Assembly (NCBI GenBank): GCA_016788705.1
Contig: JAEUSQ010000053.1
Coordinates: 100,399-164,398 of the forward strand
DNA: 64,000 nt
DNA from: Bacteroidetes Order II. bacterium
GTDB lineage: Bacteria; Bacteroidota; Rhodothermia; Rhodothermales; UBA2364
Direction of reading: 5' to 3'
A model generated the notes under the pieces. That model was given only the letters and a program-made list of their open reading frames with translations, was not told where the DNA came from and ran no database searches. Shown here in pieces: positions 1 through 8,454 of the stretch. A program made the position numbers and the translations under genes. Within the stretch, counting starts at the first letter, position 1; every line of letters begins with the position of its first letter.

Positions 1-910
1 TGGGTTTGGTTCCGAGTTTTCCTTGTCCATATTCGTATTGCCAGTCAGACAAAACAGCGATAGACTCGGTGGTGAGGTTAGTGTTAAATTCAACCCCAAT
101 TCCATTCCGTTTAACCCCTTTTTTTGTTGTAACAAGAACAACCCCGTTCAACGCACGAGAGCCATAAAGTGCTGTGGCCGCATCGGACTTTAGGATCGTG
201 AAGGTTTCAATATCATCTGGGTTTAAACTGGAAACACCGTCTCCACCATCACGACCACCCCATTCACCTGCTTGGCCTTGATTGCTGTTATCAATCGGAA
301 CACCATCCACCACGTAAAGAGGTTGGTTATTGCCAAAGGTGTTGTTACCACGAATGATGATACGGCTGGAGCCGTTTACACCAGAAGCGGGTTTGGATAC
401 ATTCACACCAGCCACCTTCCCCGCAAGGGCATTTACGATGTTGTTTTCACGGACAGCCACAAGGTCTTCACCACGAATTTCTGTTACCGAATAGCCAACA
501 GATTTTTGTTGTTTTTCGATACCAAGCGCGGTGACAATCACTTCACTGCCCAATGAGGTATCTTCTTGAAGTACGACATTGACCGTGCTGCGCCCATTCA
601 CGGCAATTGTTTGGGCTACATATCCCACAAAAGAGACCGTTATTGAGGCATTACGATTTGAAAGGGAGACGGAATAGTTCCCATCAATATCGCTTTGTGC
701 ACCATTGGTCGGTTTTCCGGCCTCAAGGATGGTTGCGCCAGGCAGGGGTGCGCCATCTGCCACCGTTACCTTACCGCGTACCTGAAAGCTCTGCGCGAAT
801 GACCATTGAATACCCAGCATCATGAGCAGGCATCCAAAAGCCAATACGCGCTTAACGACGGATACCGTACCCGTAGCCATCGTGCTGTGTTGGTTGTTTT
901 GGTTTAGCAT
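1..910 (-). CDS. SusC/RagA-family TonB-linked outer-membrane receptor (N-terminal part; runs off the left edge)
   Basis: About 303 codons are present; the rest lies left of position 1. The ATG at 910 gives a polar stretch, then a hydrophobic signal (AFGCLLMMLGIQ) with likely cleavage after WSFAQ. Next comes a carboxypeptidase-regulatory-like domain (VRGKVTVADG ... VNVVLQED, about residues 45-117), a TonB-box-like segment (GSEVIVTALGIEK) and the plug, with SusC hallmarks such as GVNVSKPASG, IIIRGNNTFG, LYVVDGVPID and ALYGSRALNGVVLVTTKKG. Members form the outer-membrane barrel that imports glycans or peptides with a SusD lipoprotein; no SusD gene is visible here and may lie beyond the left edge. 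The leader before 910 is AT-rich without a clear Shine-Dalgarno. A second in-frame ATG eleven codons in (880) is a possible alternative start. The substrate cannot be told. Confidence 0.95.
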   Translation of the reverse strand, partial: MLNQNNQHSTMATGTVSVVKRVLAFGCLLMMLGIQWSFAQSFQVRGKVTVADGAPLPGATILEAGKPTNGAQSDIDGNYSVSLSNRNASITVSFVGYVAQTIAVNGRSTVNVVLQEDTSLGSEVIVTALGIEKQQKSVGYSVTEIRGEDLVAVRENNIVNALAGKVAGVNVSKPASGVNGSSRIIIRGNNTFGNNQPLYVVDGVPIDNSNQGQAGEWGGRDGGDGVSSLNPDDIETFTILKSDAATALYGSRALNGVVLVTTKKGVKRNGIGVEFNTNLTTESIAVLSDWQYEYGQGKLGTKP

Positions 911-1143
911 ATTTTTTAATGTTAATAATGGAAGGGTTTTAATGCATGTTCAGAAATCATTTCTGGACGGAAGCCGAAATCAACAGGAGAAGCCCCGATT
1001 CGGCACACAACATTTTCTTTATACCATAAGTTTTGGGATTGATTGTGGGTGGCAGGAAAAGTAGTGAAGACTGCCGCAGTCGTAAAAGCCGAAACAGCCT
1101 ATGTGGTTTCATTTGATTCAATAAACAACTTTTTAACCCATTA

Positions 1144-1153
1144 GAAGCGCTTC
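1144..1153. promoter_or_regulatory. LacI-family-like operator half-pair, proximal copy
   Basis: GAAGCGCTTC is a perfect 10-base palindrome with the central CG typical of LacI/GalR-family operators. It lies about 234 bases upstream of the SusC start, next to the ATACC/GGTAT inverted repeat. The assignment is inferred from the palindrome only; no regulator gene is present in this window. Confidence 0.35.
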
Positions 1154-1456
1154 CGACTTCAGGCTTAGTATACCTAAGGGTATTCTACTTTGATGAAATG
1201 GGTTTGGATTAAGCTTTATGGGGTCTTTCCTCAACAAAATCCTTTTCATACTCCTCTGAAAACATCAAAAAAGCCGTGCACCCAAAGGTACACAGCCAAT
1301 TATGTGAGCTAAAAATAGTTATCCTGTATGCCATAAATTGATCCAACAGAATCGAAAGCACGAAAATTACAGGATAAAAAGCGCATGTTGAGGAACTTGG
1401 GTTTGTCGCTAAGGGGTAAAAGACGGCGAATAATAACAATTTGGAAACCCTTATGC

Positions 1457-1464
1457 AAGCGCTT
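1457..1464. promoter_or_regulatory. LacI-family-like operator half-pair, distal copy
   Basis: A second AAGCGCTT palindrome, 312 bases from the first and still in the gap upstream of the SusC gene. The same 8-mer also occurs inside a coding sequence at 23001, so single copies arise by chance here; the pairing in one intergenic gap is what makes it notable. Confidence 0.25.
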
Positions 1465-1485
1465 TTCCGCATTAACAGTGTTACT

Positions 1486-2073
1486 TTATTGGGATATGCG
1501 GCGAAGAATAGCATTTAGCCGTTCATGATCGTCTCCCAAAAGTCGGCTAATGGTACGTCCTGCCTCTATCAATACCTCGATCCGTTGGCGTTGCAAAATC
1601 TTTGTTAAAGACAGTTTTTGCAAGATTGTGACAAAAAGATCATCGGTAGGCAAACCACTTTCGGTTCCTCCCGTCAACAGCCTAAAAAAATCATAGGGCG
1701 GCTGAATTGTTTCTATCAAAGTCTGTTCAACCAAGTCCACAAACGCATGAAGTTCCGGAGGGTGTGGTGGAATGGTTTGGCGAAAAACCCCTTCTTTCGT
1801 TTGATAACCCACCACCAAACAAGAAAAAACTGTCCGAATCAACTCAAATACATGAGGCATTTCCCTTTCCAATTCCTCTTTGGTACGTCCTAAGGCTTCT
1901 ACCTGACGCCCTGGTTCAACACTTTCCCGTTGTACCGAAAACACAATCCCAACCGTGGTACTCCCATCAGGGTGTTGTACACACACCCATTCACCAAATG
2001 TAGGCACGTCGGATCCAAGAGCGACTTGTGCTTTAAAAGACTTCGACTCGGAAGCAATAATTTCGCCGATCAT
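1486..2073 (-). CDS. Conserved hypothetical protein with HAS-barrel-like N-terminus
   Basis: 195 residues with no signal peptide or membrane segment, so probably cytoplasmic. The first ~85 residues (MIGEIIASES ... GEWVCVQHPDGSTTVGIVFSV ... LIRTVFSCLVVGYQ) have the short-beta pattern of the HAS barrel found at the N-terminus of HerA-type ATPases, where it aids assembly and nucleotide binding. The rest is helical and ends in a basic, leucine-rich tail (ISRLLGDDHERLNAILRRISQ). No ATPase domain follows, so this is a stand-alone barrel protein of unknown role. It is divergent from the TonB-dependent barrel gene at 2217, with 143 bases between them. The HAS-barrel reading is by pattern and is tentative; the gene itself looks real from its coherent protein-like sequence. 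Confidence 0.75.
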   Translation of the reverse strand: MIGEIIASESKSFKAQVALGSDVPTFGEWVCVQHPDGSTTVGIVFSVQRESVEPGRQVEALGRTKEELEREMPHVFELIRTVFSCLVVGYQTKEGVFRQTIPPHPPELHAFVDLVEQTLIETIQPPYDFFRLLTGGTESGLPTDDLFVTILQKLSLTKILQRQRIEVLIEAGRTISRLLGDDHERLNAILRRISQ

Positions 2074-2216
2074 AAAGAAGTAGCATTTTTACAAATTGAA
2101 CACCAAGAAGTTTTAACAAAGCACGCAACCGCTGGTTCATTCTTACCGAATGTTGTAACCTTTCTCTAATTCGGGCGTTTTCATCTTGATTCTCTAAAAT
2201 TCATCAACCATATTCC

Positions 2217-4628
2217 ATGCACCATCCAAACAAGATACGCCTGTTTTACGGCATTTTTTTCTTAATCTTTTCTCCTTTACTGACTAAAGCACAATCTTTT
2301 GTGAACCTAAAATTTACCGATACACAGAATATAGGTATTATTGGGGTGAGTGTCAGATTAATTAATGAAAAGAAACCTTCTTCCCAACAAACTGGCACAA
2401 CCAACCAAGAAGGCAGCATTCGGATCAAAGTAGAGCCTGCAGCCACCTATCGCTTACAAGCCACTTTTATCGGATATAAACCCATTGATGAGTCAATCAG
2501 TTTTAAGAAAGAGGACATCGAACGCATTTTTGTTTTGACAGAAGATACGGCCTCGCTGGGCGAAGTAATTGTTACAGCAAAAAAACCCCTAATTACCCAA
2601 GTGGACGATATGAGTGTGGTGGATCCCAGCCCCGTTGCCGATATCAGCTCAAACGCGATGGAAGTTTTGGAGAAAATACCTGGCTTGTTTATAGACCAAG
2701 ACGGAAACATCTACCTAAATAGTACCACGCCTGCCTCGGTGTATTTGAATGGCAGGGAACAAAAAATGAGCCGTGAAGACACCGCCGTCCTACTCAAAAA
2801 CCTTCCCCCAAACAGCATCGAGCGGATCGAAATACTACGTACGCCTTCTGCCAAGTTTGATGCCAGCAGCAGTGGTGGATTGGTAAACGTTGTACTTAAG
2901 CGTGGATTCAAAATTGGAAGAACAGGAAGTCTATATTCGGGATATAGCCAAGGACGACATGCTGATGGGCGCTTGGGTATTAACCTGAACAATCAAGATG
3001 GTGGACGCACCTCATACTTTGGCCTTAGTTTAGGAGGGCGTACTGGGTTCGACCAGGTGGAAACCTCGCGACTGTTCTCGGCAGACTCGCTTTTGAGCCA
3101 GTTTGCCACAACAACCTCGCCGAACCAAAACATTTTCACCCGTTTCGGGTTTGGCTTTGAACCAAAGAAAAATTGGGAACTCAATCTCGATAGCCGTATT
3201 AGTACCAACCGCAATACTTCGGATGTGCTCAACCAAAACAGCATCCGCCGCGTAGGTTCCAGTTCCACTACCCCTTACTCCCAATCAGAAAACCTGACCA
3301 ACAACAATGGCCTCAGTTGGTCTGTAAATCAAGAAGTTTCCACCAAGTACAAATTGGACAAAGAAGGCTCCGAATGGACCACCGAATTTGAAGCAACCTA
3401 TGCAAAATCAAATGGTGAACAGGTATATAATAATGCCTTTATATTACCAACGGTCTTTAATACTGGTGGAGAAGGGGCTTCGGAAAATCAACGCTTCGCA
3501 TTCACCGCCCAAAGTGACCTAAAATATAAACTCCCGGAGAAAATAACCTTAGAAGCTGGTATCAAGTCTAACTGGCAAAACATCCAAAACGAAGCCGATT
3601 ACGTTCGGATTCAAGGGGCAACAAGAACACCAGACGCCTTCCGCACCCGTTCGTTTTCCTACACAGAAAACACCCATGCAGCATACCTTCAAGCCTCTAA
3701 AACCATTGGTTCATTTGTACTCAAATCTGGCCTCCGGCTCGAAAATGCGGATATTCGTGGAAACCAAACCATCCCCAATGACACGACTTTCCAAGTAAAC
3801 CGTACCGATCTTTTCCCATACGCTTATCTGAGCCGTACCTTGGTTTCTATTTCAAACTTCGAGCTTAAAGGCTTTGCCATTTACCGGCGTTCCATTTCAC
3901 GTCCCGGATACGGTTTTCTGAATCCATCCCCCCGCTATTTAGACCAATATGCCTACGAAGTAGGAAATCCTAACCTGCGTCCTCAATTCACAACCAATTA
4001 CGAACTGAATATCAGTGTAGGAGACATGCCCATTTTTGCCATTGGTCGTAATGATACCAAAGACATTTTCACAAATGTGGTGTATCAAGATCCTAAGAAC
4101 CCCAGTGTAGCCGTTCGGACCTACGATAACCTAGGAAAACGTGCCGAAGATTATTTCCGTCTTACAGCCGCCATCCCACCTGGCGGGCGCTATTTCTTTG
4201 TGGTCGGCACGCAATATGGCCGAAACCGTTACGATGGGCTTTATGAGAACAAACCACTGACATTCGACCGTGGGTCTTGGTCTTTTTTCACCTTCCACAT
4301 GTTCAAAGTGGATAAAAATACCAACCTAACCCTAAATGGTTTTATGCAAGTGAACGGTCAACAACAGTTTTATGAATTGGAAAACTTCGGGGCATTAAGC
4401 GTAGGAATCACCCGTAAATTTTTGAAAGACAAACTAAATGTGGCCCTCCGAATCAATGATATACTCAACACCCAAAAGAACCATTTCAACCTTAGTCAAG
4501 GTACAGTCCAAGCAAGCGGATTCCGGTCAGGCGACACCCGCCGTATTGGGCTGAATATTCGATACAACTTTGGTTTCCGCCAGAAAGAGGAAAAACGGAA
4601 TATGTTCGACGTAAATGGGGATGAATGA
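2217..4628 (+). CDS. TonB-dependent receptor-type outer-membrane beta-barrel protein
   Basis: 803 residues. A signal peptide (FYGIFFLIFSPLLTKAQ) is followed by a carboxypeptidase-regulatory-like domain (about 27-110), a TonB-box region (SLGEVIVTAKKPLI), a plug domain (MEVLEKIPGLFIDQDGNIYLN... VLKRGFK) and a long barrel rich in aromatic beta-strands ending in LNIRYNFGF. This matches the Bacteroidota family of TonB-dependent outer membrane beta-barrel proteins that are shorter than SusC and normally lack a SusD partner. Such proteins take up an unidentified ligand, or act as structural barrels, across the outer membrane using TonB energy. The extreme C-terminus carries about 15 polar residues after the last aromatic strand. 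The gene stands alone and ends at a strong hairpin terminator. Confidence 0.9.
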   Translation: MHHPNKIRLFYGIFFLIFSPLLTKAQSFVNLKFTDTQNIGIIGVSVRLINEKKPSSQQTGTTNQEGSIRIKVEPAATYRLQATFIGYKPIDESISFKKEDIERIFVLTEDTASLGEVIVTAKKPLITQVDDMSVVDPSPVADISSNAMEVLEKIPGLFIDQDGNIYLNSTTPASVYLNGREQKMSREDTAVLLKNLPPNSIERIEILRTPSAKFDASSSGGLVNVVLKRGFKIGRTGSLYSGYSQGRHADGRLGINLNNQDGGRTSYFGLSLGGRTGFDQVETSRLFSADSLLSQFATTTSPNQNIFTRFGFGFEPKKNWELNLDSRISTNRNTSDVLNQNSIRRVGSSSTTPYSQSENLTNNNGLSWSVNQEVSTKYKLDKEGSEWTTEFEATYAKSNGEQVYNNAFILPTVFNTGGEGASENQRFAFTAQSDLKYKLPEKITLEAGIKSNWQNIQNEADYVRIQGATRTPDAFRTRSFSYTENTHAAYLQASKTIGSFVLKSGLRLENADIRGNQTIPNDTTFQVNRTDLFPYAYLSRTLVSISNFELKGFAIYRRSISRPGYGFLNPSPRYLDQYAYEVGNPNLRPQFTTNYELNISVGDMPIFAIGRNDTKDIFTNVVYQDPKNPSVAVRTYDNLGKRAEDYFRLTAAIPPGGRYFFVVGTQYGRNRYDGLYENKPLTFDRGSWSFFTFHMFKVDKNTNLTLNGFMQVNGQQQFYELENFGALSVGITRKFLKDKLNVALRINDILNTQKNHFNLSQGTVQASGFRSGDTRRIGLNIRYNFGFRQKEEKRNMFDVNGDE

Positions 4629-4649
4629 CCCAATAACTAACTAATAGCA

Positions 4650-4684
4650 AAAGCCGCATTTTTTGGATAAATGCGGCTTTATTT
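4650..4684. terminator. Bidirectional intrinsic terminator
   Basis: Perfect 12-base arms (4650-4661 AAAGCCGCATTT; 4669-4680 AAATGCGGCTTT) enclose a 7-base loop. It sits between the 3' ends of the rightward barrel gene and the leftward tRNA-Leu, with T-rich flanks both ways, so it can serve both. Confidence 0.85.
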
Positions 4685-4696
4685 GTTTTATCAACG

Positions 4697-4780
4697 TGCC
4701 CAAAAGAGGACTCGAACCTCCACGGGCATACGCCCACTACACCCTGAATGTAGCGCGTCTACCAATTCCGCCATTTGGGC
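4697..4780 (-). tRNA. tRNA-Leu (CAG)
   Basis: 84 bases on the minus strand. The acceptor stem pairs GCCCAAA with TTTGGGC plus discriminator A, the D-arm is GCGGAATTGGTAGACGC, and the anticodon stem-loop CTACA-TTCAGGG-TGTAG gives anticodon CAG. There is a long class-II variable arm (TGGGCGTATGCCCG) and a T-loop GGTTCGAGTCC. The long variable arm and the D-arm are typical of leucine tRNA. CCA is not encoded. Confidence 0.95.
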
Positions 4781-4960
4781 AAATTATTGTCTGGCACGCT
4801 TTTCAAAACGAACTGCAAGATAGGATATTTGCAAATACGAAAGCAAGATGGGGCTATAATAATTTACGGCTTTCCTTTTTCTTCATGAGTTGGGTTCGTA
4901 ACTTTACTTTTTAACATGGCGTCCATAAGGACATTGTTTTACCTTTAAACCCTAGAGGAC

Positions 4961-6877
4961 ATGCGTAAAAACTCTATTTTTTTTCTCTTTCTTGTCCCCA
5001 TGATTGCGTGGGCACAGCAACCTACAAGGCCAATTCCATATCCCGTATTCGCCTCCCCTCAATTTGAAGCGGCAATCACAAAAGGAACCCGTACCAAGAC
5101 GGGTATGCCAGGTCCGAATTACTGGGCCAATAGTGCAAACTACACCATGGAGACCGAACTAGACCCTGCTTCTAAACTCATTACCAGTTCTGCCACCATT
5201 CAATACCTCAATAACAGTCCAAACGACCTTAATTTTCTGATGATAAATTTGCGTCAGAACCTCTACAAACCCACCGCGTTCCGAAATCGTCCTATTCCTT
5301 TTGCCACCGATGGCATGAATATCACCGAGACCAGCGTATTGACGAGCAAGCCTGGTGAATCCGAACAATGGGTCAAGGTTACGCCACAAGTAAACGGAAC
5401 CCAAATGCGGGTTTCACTACCACAACCATTAAAGGCCAAGCACAGCATTACTTTACACATTAAATGGTCTTTTACGTTACCCGAACGTTCTTTTCGGATG
5501 GGTCACGACAAAGAAGTATTTATTGTGGCGTATTGGTTCCCCCAATTGGCGGTGTATGATGATGTGCGTGGATGGGACAGTGACCAATACATCGGAAATG
5601 GCGAATTTTACAATGACTTTGGCAACTATGATGTAAAAATCACCGTGCCGAAAGGCTATTTGGTTTCCGGAACAGGTGCTTTACAAAACCCAGCAGCAGT
5701 TTTGGATGCCGACCGATTGGCGCGGTTACGCGAAGCCGCAAGTCAAGACTCGGTGGTGCATGTGCTCACCAAAGAAGAGCGTGATGCTGGCAAAGCAACC
5801 CTCTCCGCTTCTGATAAATTGACGTGGCACTTTAAAGCAGAAAAAGTACGAGACTTTACTTGGGCTACTTCGGATAAATATATCTGGGACGCCACAAGAG
5901 CAGCGGTGGGCGACCTAAATAAGGACGGCAAAACAGACTATTCGATGATCCACGCGTTTTATCGTCCCGAAAAAACGGTCTGGAAGCAATCCGCAAAATA
6001 TGCCCGCTTTAGTATCGAGCATCTTTCCCAACGGTATATCCCCTACCCCTGGCCCCACATGAGTACCATCGAAGGTTTTATTGGCGGTGGTATGGAGTTT
6101 CCGATGTTAACGCATATTGGTGGCTCACGAACCCCACAAGCACTTTTTGGGGTCACGTATCACGAAATTGCTCATATGTGGTTCCCGATGATTGTAGGGG
6201 TGGATGAAAAGTCCTTCTGTTGGGCCGAAGAAGGGATCACGACCTATAATGAAAATGATGGCTATAATGCATTTTTCCCAAAAGAAAACGCTTGGGATCC
6301 CAAAGTAAACAGCTACTTCCGAATTGCCGGAACAGGAAATGAAATTGAAATCGGACGCCACACCGATAACTACCCTATAACCTCACCAGCACGTGGAATT
6401 GCTGCATACGATAAGCCTGCCACCTTACTGCGCGCACTGGGAGGCGTGGTCGGTCACGAAAAGGTTGTTGGCGCACTTCGGGAATATGCCAATAGATGGG
6501 CCTTTAAGTATCCATACGACCAAGACTTCTTTAATACATTCGAAGATGTCTTGGGTAAAGATATGGATTGGTTCTGGACTTCAGGATGGTTCACGACCTG
6601 GACGGTGGACCAGGGGGTGCAAAGTGTAACCCCGAAAGGTAAAAAAACTACCATTGTTATTGAAGACAAAGGCAATTTCCCCATGATGGCCCTGGTAGAA
6701 GTAACGTATGCAAATGGACAAAAAGAAACGCTGACTCTCCCTGTAACGGATTGGCTTAAAGGAAGCCGTACTTCCAAGTTGGAGGTTGCCAAAGGTGTGG
6801 TCCAAAAAGTTGAAATTGATCCCCAACAAACTTCAATGGATATAAACCGTGCCAACAACATTTGGGAGAAAAAATAA
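4961..6877 (+). CDS. Secreted M1-family zinc metallopeptidase
   Basis: 638 residues with a signal peptide (IFFLFLVPMIAWAQ, cleavage near residue 19). The zinc site is explicit: HEIAH at 401-405 and, 19 residues later, E424 in WAEEG, which is the HExxH-x18-E signature of gluzincins. GGMEF at 376-380 is the substrate amino-terminus recognition motif of M1 aminopeptidases. The N-terminal ~230 residues form the beta-sandwich domain seen in M1 enzymes. It should cleave N-terminal residues from peptides in the periplasm or at the cell surface. It is transcribed alone, 180 bases after the tRNA-Leu, and followed by a hairpin terminator. Bacteroidota often have several such secreted M1 enzymes; the substrate is not predictable. 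Confidence 0.93.
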   Translation: MRKNSIFFLFLVPMIAWAQQPTRPIPYPVFASPQFEAAITKGTRTKTGMPGPNYWANSANYTMETELDPASKLITSSATIQYLNNSPNDLNFLMINLRQNLYKPTAFRNRPIPFATDGMNITETSVLTSKPGESEQWVKVTPQVNGTQMRVSLPQPLKAKHSITLHIKWSFTLPERSFRMGHDKEVFIVAYWFPQLAVYDDVRGWDSDQYIGNGEFYNDFGNYDVKITVPKGYLVSGTGALQNPAAVLDADRLARLREAASQDSVVHVLTKEERDAGKATLSASDKLTWHFKAEKVRDFTWATSDKYIWDATRAAVGDLNKDGKTDYSMIHAFYRPEKTVWKQSAKYARFSIEHLSQRYIPYPWPHMSTIEGFIGGGMEFPMLTHIGGSRTPQALFGVTYHEIAHMWFPMIVGVDEKSFCWAEEGITTYNENDGYNAFFPKENAWDPKVNSYFRIAGTGNEIEIGRHTDNYPITSPARGIAAYDKPATLLRALGGVVGHEKVVGALREYANRWAFKYPYDQDFFNTFEDVLGKDMDWFWTSGWFTTWTVDQGVQSVTPKGKKTTIVIEDKGNFPMMALVEVTYANGQKETLTLPVTDWLKGSRTSKLEVAKGVVQKVEIDPQQTSMDINRANNIWEKK

Positions 6878-6912
6878 CCAATAAACTTTTCTTTAGTATA
6901 AAAAATCTACAG

Positions 6913-6953
6913 AAATAAGGAAGTTTACACTGTTTTACTTCCTTATTTTATTT
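6913..6953 (+). terminator. Intrinsic terminator after the M1 peptidase gene
   Basis: Twelve-base arms AAATAAGGAAGT (6913-6924) and ACTTCCTTATTT (6937-6948) around a 12-base loop, followed by TATTTT. It is AT-rich but perfectly paired. Confidence 0.65.
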
Positions 6954-7119
6954 TGATCACCGTTTTTCAAGAGATAAATTTTCGGCTCATTCTATCTGCA
7001 TCACCTATATCCATCTATCCAGCATGGTATTGTACCTTTAATGGCAGGGGCACTTCAACGAATAAACGGAATCCGTTTGGTTATTGACCTCAAAATAAAT
7101 GGTGGGTTCGTATTAAATA

Positions 7120-7563
7120 TCAGCCTTTCGGCCTTACCCATTCCACGGATCCATCTGAATACGTTTCCTGCTTCCAAATGGGGACCTTTGCTTTTAGGTT
7201 GTCAATCAACCAGCGGTTGGCCGAAAAGGCTGCGTCCCGATGGGGTGTAGAGACCCCAATCAGGACGCTAATTTCGGAAATTGGGACAAGCCCAATGCGG
7301 TGAAGCAAGACCATATGCAAAATCGGCCATTGTTTTCTGGCTTCTGTGGCCAAACCATTTATCTCGGAAAGTGCCATAGGCAAATAGGCTTCATACGTTA
7401 GGTGTTGTGTTTCTCGTTCCTCAGTCATTCTGCGGGTTGTACCCAAGAAGAGTGTTGTGCCCCCCGCATCTGGGTGCATTAGAAAGGATAACGCCCGTTC
7501 GGTTGGGATTGCTGATGCCGAAAGTCCAATCCATGTATCAGAAAAGGGGGTTCCAAAGTCCAT
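7120..7563 (-). CDS. moaE: Molybdopterin synthase catalytic subunit MoaE
   Basis: 147 residues, normal length for MoaE. The protein carries the family features GGTTLFLGTTRRMTE near the start, LTYEAYLPMAL, HRIGLVPISEISVLIGVSTPHRDAAF in the middle, and WLIDNLKAKVPIWKQE with the lysines used for catalysis near the C-terminus. MoaE dimerises and, with two thiocarboxylated MoaD subunits, converts cyclic pyranopterin monophosphate to molybdopterin in the cytoplasm. Its ATG (7563-7561) directly abuts the stop codon of moaD, indicating translational coupling. No other molybdenum-cofactor gene (moaA, moaC, moeA, mog) is visible in this window, so the rest of the pathway must be elsewhere. Confidence 0.95.
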   Translation of the reverse strand: MDFGTPFSDTWIGLSASAIPTERALSFLMHPDAGGTTLFLGTTRRMTEERETQHLTYEAYLPMALSEINGLATEARKQWPILHMVLLHRIGLVPISEISVLIGVSTPHRDAAFSANRWLIDNLKAKVPIWKQETYSDGSVEWVRPKG

Positions 7564-7809
7564 TTACCCTCCGCTAACAGGTGTAATCAAGGCGACTTGG
7601 TCGCCAGCTTTTAAAATCTCTTCCTCTGAACAAAAGGATTGGTTGACGCCAAGCCGAATAAATGGGCGAAATGACCTAATTGGCGGAAATTCAGTTTCCA
7701 GCATATCCAATAAATCAGCTCCAGATGCGCCTTCTGCCAACATGATGTTTAGCTGGTTGTGACCAATCTGATCCTTTAGAACACTAAAAAACAATACCTG
7801 AATTTGCAT
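7564..7809 (-). CDS. moaD: Molybdopterin synthase sulfur-carrier subunit MoaD
   Basis: 81 residues with the ubiquitin-like fold pattern of MoaD (IQVLFFSVLKDQIG at the start, LKAGDQVALITPVSGG at the end). The terminal Gly80-Gly81 is the site that is adenylated and converted to a thiocarboxylate that donates sulfur in molybdopterin synthesis. It lies between the peroxiredoxin gene (11-base gap) and moaE (no gap), so the three leftward genes are probably one transcript. Confidence 0.95.
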   Translation of the reverse strand: MQIQVLFFSVLKDQIGHNQLNIMLAEGASGADLLDMLETEFPPIRSFRPFIRLGVNQSFCSEEEILKAGDQVALITPVSGG

Positions 7810-7820
7810 TGAAATGGCAT

Positions 7821-8303
7821 TTAGAGACTATTTATACAAGCCTTAATGGCTTCAAAATTAGGGAGATGCCCTGCATTTTCAAGGACTTCGGCATACTGAA
7901 CAACTCCCTCTTTGTCCAAAATAAAAGCGGAACGTTTGGACACCCGGCTCATCCCGAGTGCAAAACCTCCTGTCGGATATTTAATCCCAAAGGCATCACC
8001 AATAACGGCATCATGATCACTAAGTAGAGGGAATTTTAGTGCATTCACTTTGGCATATTCGGCGAGCGTAAACGGAGAATCTGTTGAAATCCCAATAACC
8101 TGAACGTCTTTCTCATCATATTCTTCTAACTCGTTGTTCACCAAATTCAGTTCGTTGGTGCAGACTCCGGTAAAAGCCTGTGGAAAAAAAAGGAGCAGTA
8201 CATGCTTTTTACCCTGAAAATCCGCTATGCGAACTTCTTTTTTCTCATTAGAGAAAAGCGAAATTTCAGGGGCTTTTTGTCCTGTAGCTATCATAATTGG
8301 CAT
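7821..8303 (-). CDS. Peroxiredoxin of the AhpC/TSA superfamily (AhpE/BCP-like)
   Basis: 160 residues, thioredoxin-fold thiol peroxidase. The peroxidatic cysteine is C48 in PQAFTGVC, matching the family PxxxTxxC motif; the partner arginine lies in MSRVSKRSAFIL. No clear resolving cysteine follows the active site in the usual 2-Cys position: a late cysteine is in the C-terminal helix (AIKACINSL). That suggests a 1-Cys or atypical enzyme that reduces hydrogen peroxide or organic peroxides in the cytoplasm. The start could also be the in-frame ATG at 8294 (MIATGQKAP). It is the first gene of an apparent peroxiredoxin-moaD-moaE operon and is divergent from the GH18-like gene. Confidence 0.92.
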   Translation of the reverse strand: MPIMIATGQKAPEISLFSNEKKEVRIADFQGKKHVLLLFFPQAFTGVCTNELNLVNNELEEYDEKDVQVIGISTDSPFTLAEYAKVNALKFPLLSDHDAVIGDAFGIKYPTGGFALGMSRVSKRSAFILDKEGVVQYAEVLENAGHLPNFEAIKACINSL

Positions 8304-8454
8304 GGTTAATGTGGTAAAAAGAAATAGTATAGCCCTTTAAACCCTTCAGGTTCCATTTGCTCTTTAAAGAAACGCCAAGATTCAGCCAAATCGGTTTATT
8401 CTTGTTTTTCAACAAACGATGACCGTACTTGCCACAACCAAGGCATTATAGATT

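Larger units (their letters stand above)
911..1485. other. Intergenic region upstream of the SusC gene
   Basis: This 575-base stretch separates two leftward genes. No convincing coding sequence is seen: a leftward frame at 1209-1514 has no recognisable motif and overlaps the gene to its right. It holds two copies of the palindrome AAGCGCTT (1145-1152 and 1457-1464) and a small inverted repeat ATACC-TAAG-GGTAT at about 1171-1184. It is the likely promoter/operator region for the SusC gene; I could not place a confident -7/-33 pair. Confidence 0.5.

Noticed and set aside
1209..1514. Leftward 101-codon frame in the SusC upstream gap
   Set aside because: It overlaps the start region of the neighbouring gene's 3' end in another frame, has no recognisable motif and an unusual Cys/Phe composition.
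4650..4684. Possible integration site beside tRNA-Leu
   Set aside because: No duplicated tRNA end, integrase or composition change nearby; the repeat is a terminator.
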